DNA of 15,133 bases from Cephalothrix spiralis (lineage: Eukaryota; Nemertea; Palaeonemertea; Archinemertea; Cephalotrichidae). The position numbers and the translations under genes were made by a program. The stretch spans positions 1-15,133 of the forward strand of contig JAUCNG010014455.1 of the NCBI GenBank assembly GCA_032353305.1, given 5' to 3'. The notes under the pieces are model-generated. The model ran no database searches. It was given only the letters and a program-made list of their open reading frames with translations, and was not told the origin of the DNA. Below, piece after piece: positions 14,272 to 15,133 of this stretch (positions are counted from its first letter, which is position 1; the number at the start of each line of letters is the position of its first letter).

Positions 14272-15075
14272 GTAATAAGTCTTTATTATAAGTTATTGTA
14301 CGCCTATACAGTGTACCTCAATAAAATGTAAACCAGCGCAGCTTGATCAAGTCATAATTTATTAGGTATTAATTATCAATATTTTGATAATTTCGAAAAA
14401 TATGTCCGAACGTGTAGTCTTCTGTTCCAAATAAAAAAGATTTCGCGCAGATCAGTTCATAACTAAGGGACTTACAACAATTCAGCCTTAATTGCATGGT
14501 GTAATTTTCCATCAAAATTTCATATTTCATTGATCCGGGAAAATCCGTTAATATATATAGCTAGGTAAAACAAACTCCACTAACACAGATTATTATTACA
14601 AAATCACAAACTATATATTTCTGGAAAGGTCTTGGAAAATGCGGATCCTTACAATTGTTCCCCAGCACCGGCCATTTACAGTCAAAAGAACTAATTTTTA
14701 AAGATATTGTGTGAATAATTTACTGGTTGAAAAACCCTTTCTAACATCAAAAAGTAAATAATCCTTCATCTTTTGTTCTTTCAGCTGCTATTGCCTTAAC
14801 ACCTGATGTCGACTGTATAAGTCAAGCTAACCCAAAGGGAAACAAATACAAGGGTCACAAAAACAAGACAATTCATGGACATACATGCTTGGTATGGGGT
14901 AAAGTTATACATCGTTCTACTAGTTATTTGAATGGAAACAGCTTCCCTGATGCATCATTCGCTGATTTGTCAAATTATTGTAGAAATCCATGGCACAAAA
15001 CAGGACCTTGGTGTTATACAGGGTATAATAGTACAACATGGTTTTCTGATTCCTGCATGATTCCACTTTGTCCAG
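14235..15075 (+). CDS. Secreted kringle-domain protein, N-terminal part
   Basis: Two coding exons are visible, 14235-14271 and 14785-15075, joined through a phase-1 intron (GTAATAAG donor; TTTTGTTCTTTCAG acceptor). They encode a signal peptide (MLFLFLLQIICEAAIA, probably cut near residue 16) and then one complete kringle. The gene continues: the second exon ends in phase 1 at the donor GGTAAGTC, and the window stops 58 bases later, so further modules lie downstream. Kringles act outside the cell and bind proteins or peptides, as in plasminogen, HGF and ROR receptors. Which family this belongs to depends on the missing part: more kringles, a trypsin-like domain, a PAN or a transmembrane kinase would each be possible. 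Confidence 0.85.
14272..14784 (+). other. Intron 1 of the kringle gene
   Basis: 513 bp, AT-rich, non-coding. AAACTATATATTTCTGG near 14610, followed by AAAGGTC, recurs near 4571 in intron 1 of the PAN gene. No other feature was seen. Confidence 0.6.
14785..15075 (+). CDS. Exon 2 of the kringle gene: complete kringle domain
   Basis: A symmetric 1-1 exon encoding one kringle (residues 23-108) with all six cysteines: DCIS, HTCLVW, NYCRNP, PWCYT, DSCMI and PLCP. The family landmarks GHTCLVW, FPD, NYCRNP and PWCYT are in order. NPD of the standard kringle is NPW here, and no acidic pair follows (NPWHKTGPW), so the lysine-binding site of plasminogen kringles is not conserved. Sequons lie at N39-K-T and N94-S-T. 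The exon holds the module alone, typical of a shuffled domain. Confidence 0.93.
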
Positions 15076-15133
15076 GTAAGTCAACAAGTATGGAGCGCCA
15101 TCCGTGCAAAAAATGTACTTTTTATTTCTAAGT

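Noticed and set aside
3190-15075. A single HGF/plasminogen-like gene spanning the PAN exons and the kringle exon
   Set aside because: The PAN gene ends in a stop with a poly(A) signal, and the kringle has its own start codon and signal peptide, with an opposite-strand GPCR between.

Overview
The window looks like nuclear DNA from an invertebrate animal, most likely marine. It is AT-rich. Its genes are split by GT-AG introns with polypyrimidine tracts, it carries animal extracellular modules (PAN/apple, kringle), a class A GPCR and metazoan poly(A) signals, and it is dense with short non-autonomous DNA transposons. I cannot name the species. A tunicate, another deuterostome or a mollusc would all fit.

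Layout, left to right. (1) 1-504: last coding exon of an unrecognised plus-strand gene, with a 3' UTR. (2) 1183-1589: a 407-bp foldback element with a 9-bp target duplication. (3) 2001-2276: a possible last coding exon on the minus strand. (4) 3190-5844: a three-exon plus-strand gene that I rebuilt from splice sites and phase. It has a signal-peptide exon, a PAN/apple exon and a second PAN-like exon with the stop, giving a predicted secreted protein of 215 residues. A TATA/CCAAT promoter lies before it and AATAAA after it. (5) 6156-6938: a DNA transposon with long terminal inverted repeats and an internal hairpin. CGCATGCGCA-rich inverted repeats follow. (6) 7620-8585: an intact single-exon class A GPCR on the minus strand, with a truncated, frameshifted copy of its TM1-TM2 region just upstream at 8678-8817. 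(7) 8820-12200: mostly gene-poor, with a Tc1/mariner-like MITE, nested duplications and two weak minus-strand ORFs. (8) 12224-12708: a transposon whose inverted repeats are minisatellites built on the core GGGGCAAATTGTC, with a 9-bp target duplication. (9) 13362-13578: a TTAA-flanked MITE. (10) 14235 to the end: the start of a plus-strand secreted kringle gene, with a signal-peptide exon joined in phase 1 to a complete kringle exon. The gene runs off the window.

The PAN and kringle genes share one design: a short signal-peptide exon, a phase-1 intron, then symmetric 1-1 module exons. PAN and kringle are the modules combined in HGF and plasminogen, but here they start separate genes with a receptor gene between them. 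No functional link with the GPCR is shown; the association is positional. I saw no RNA gene or CRISPR array.
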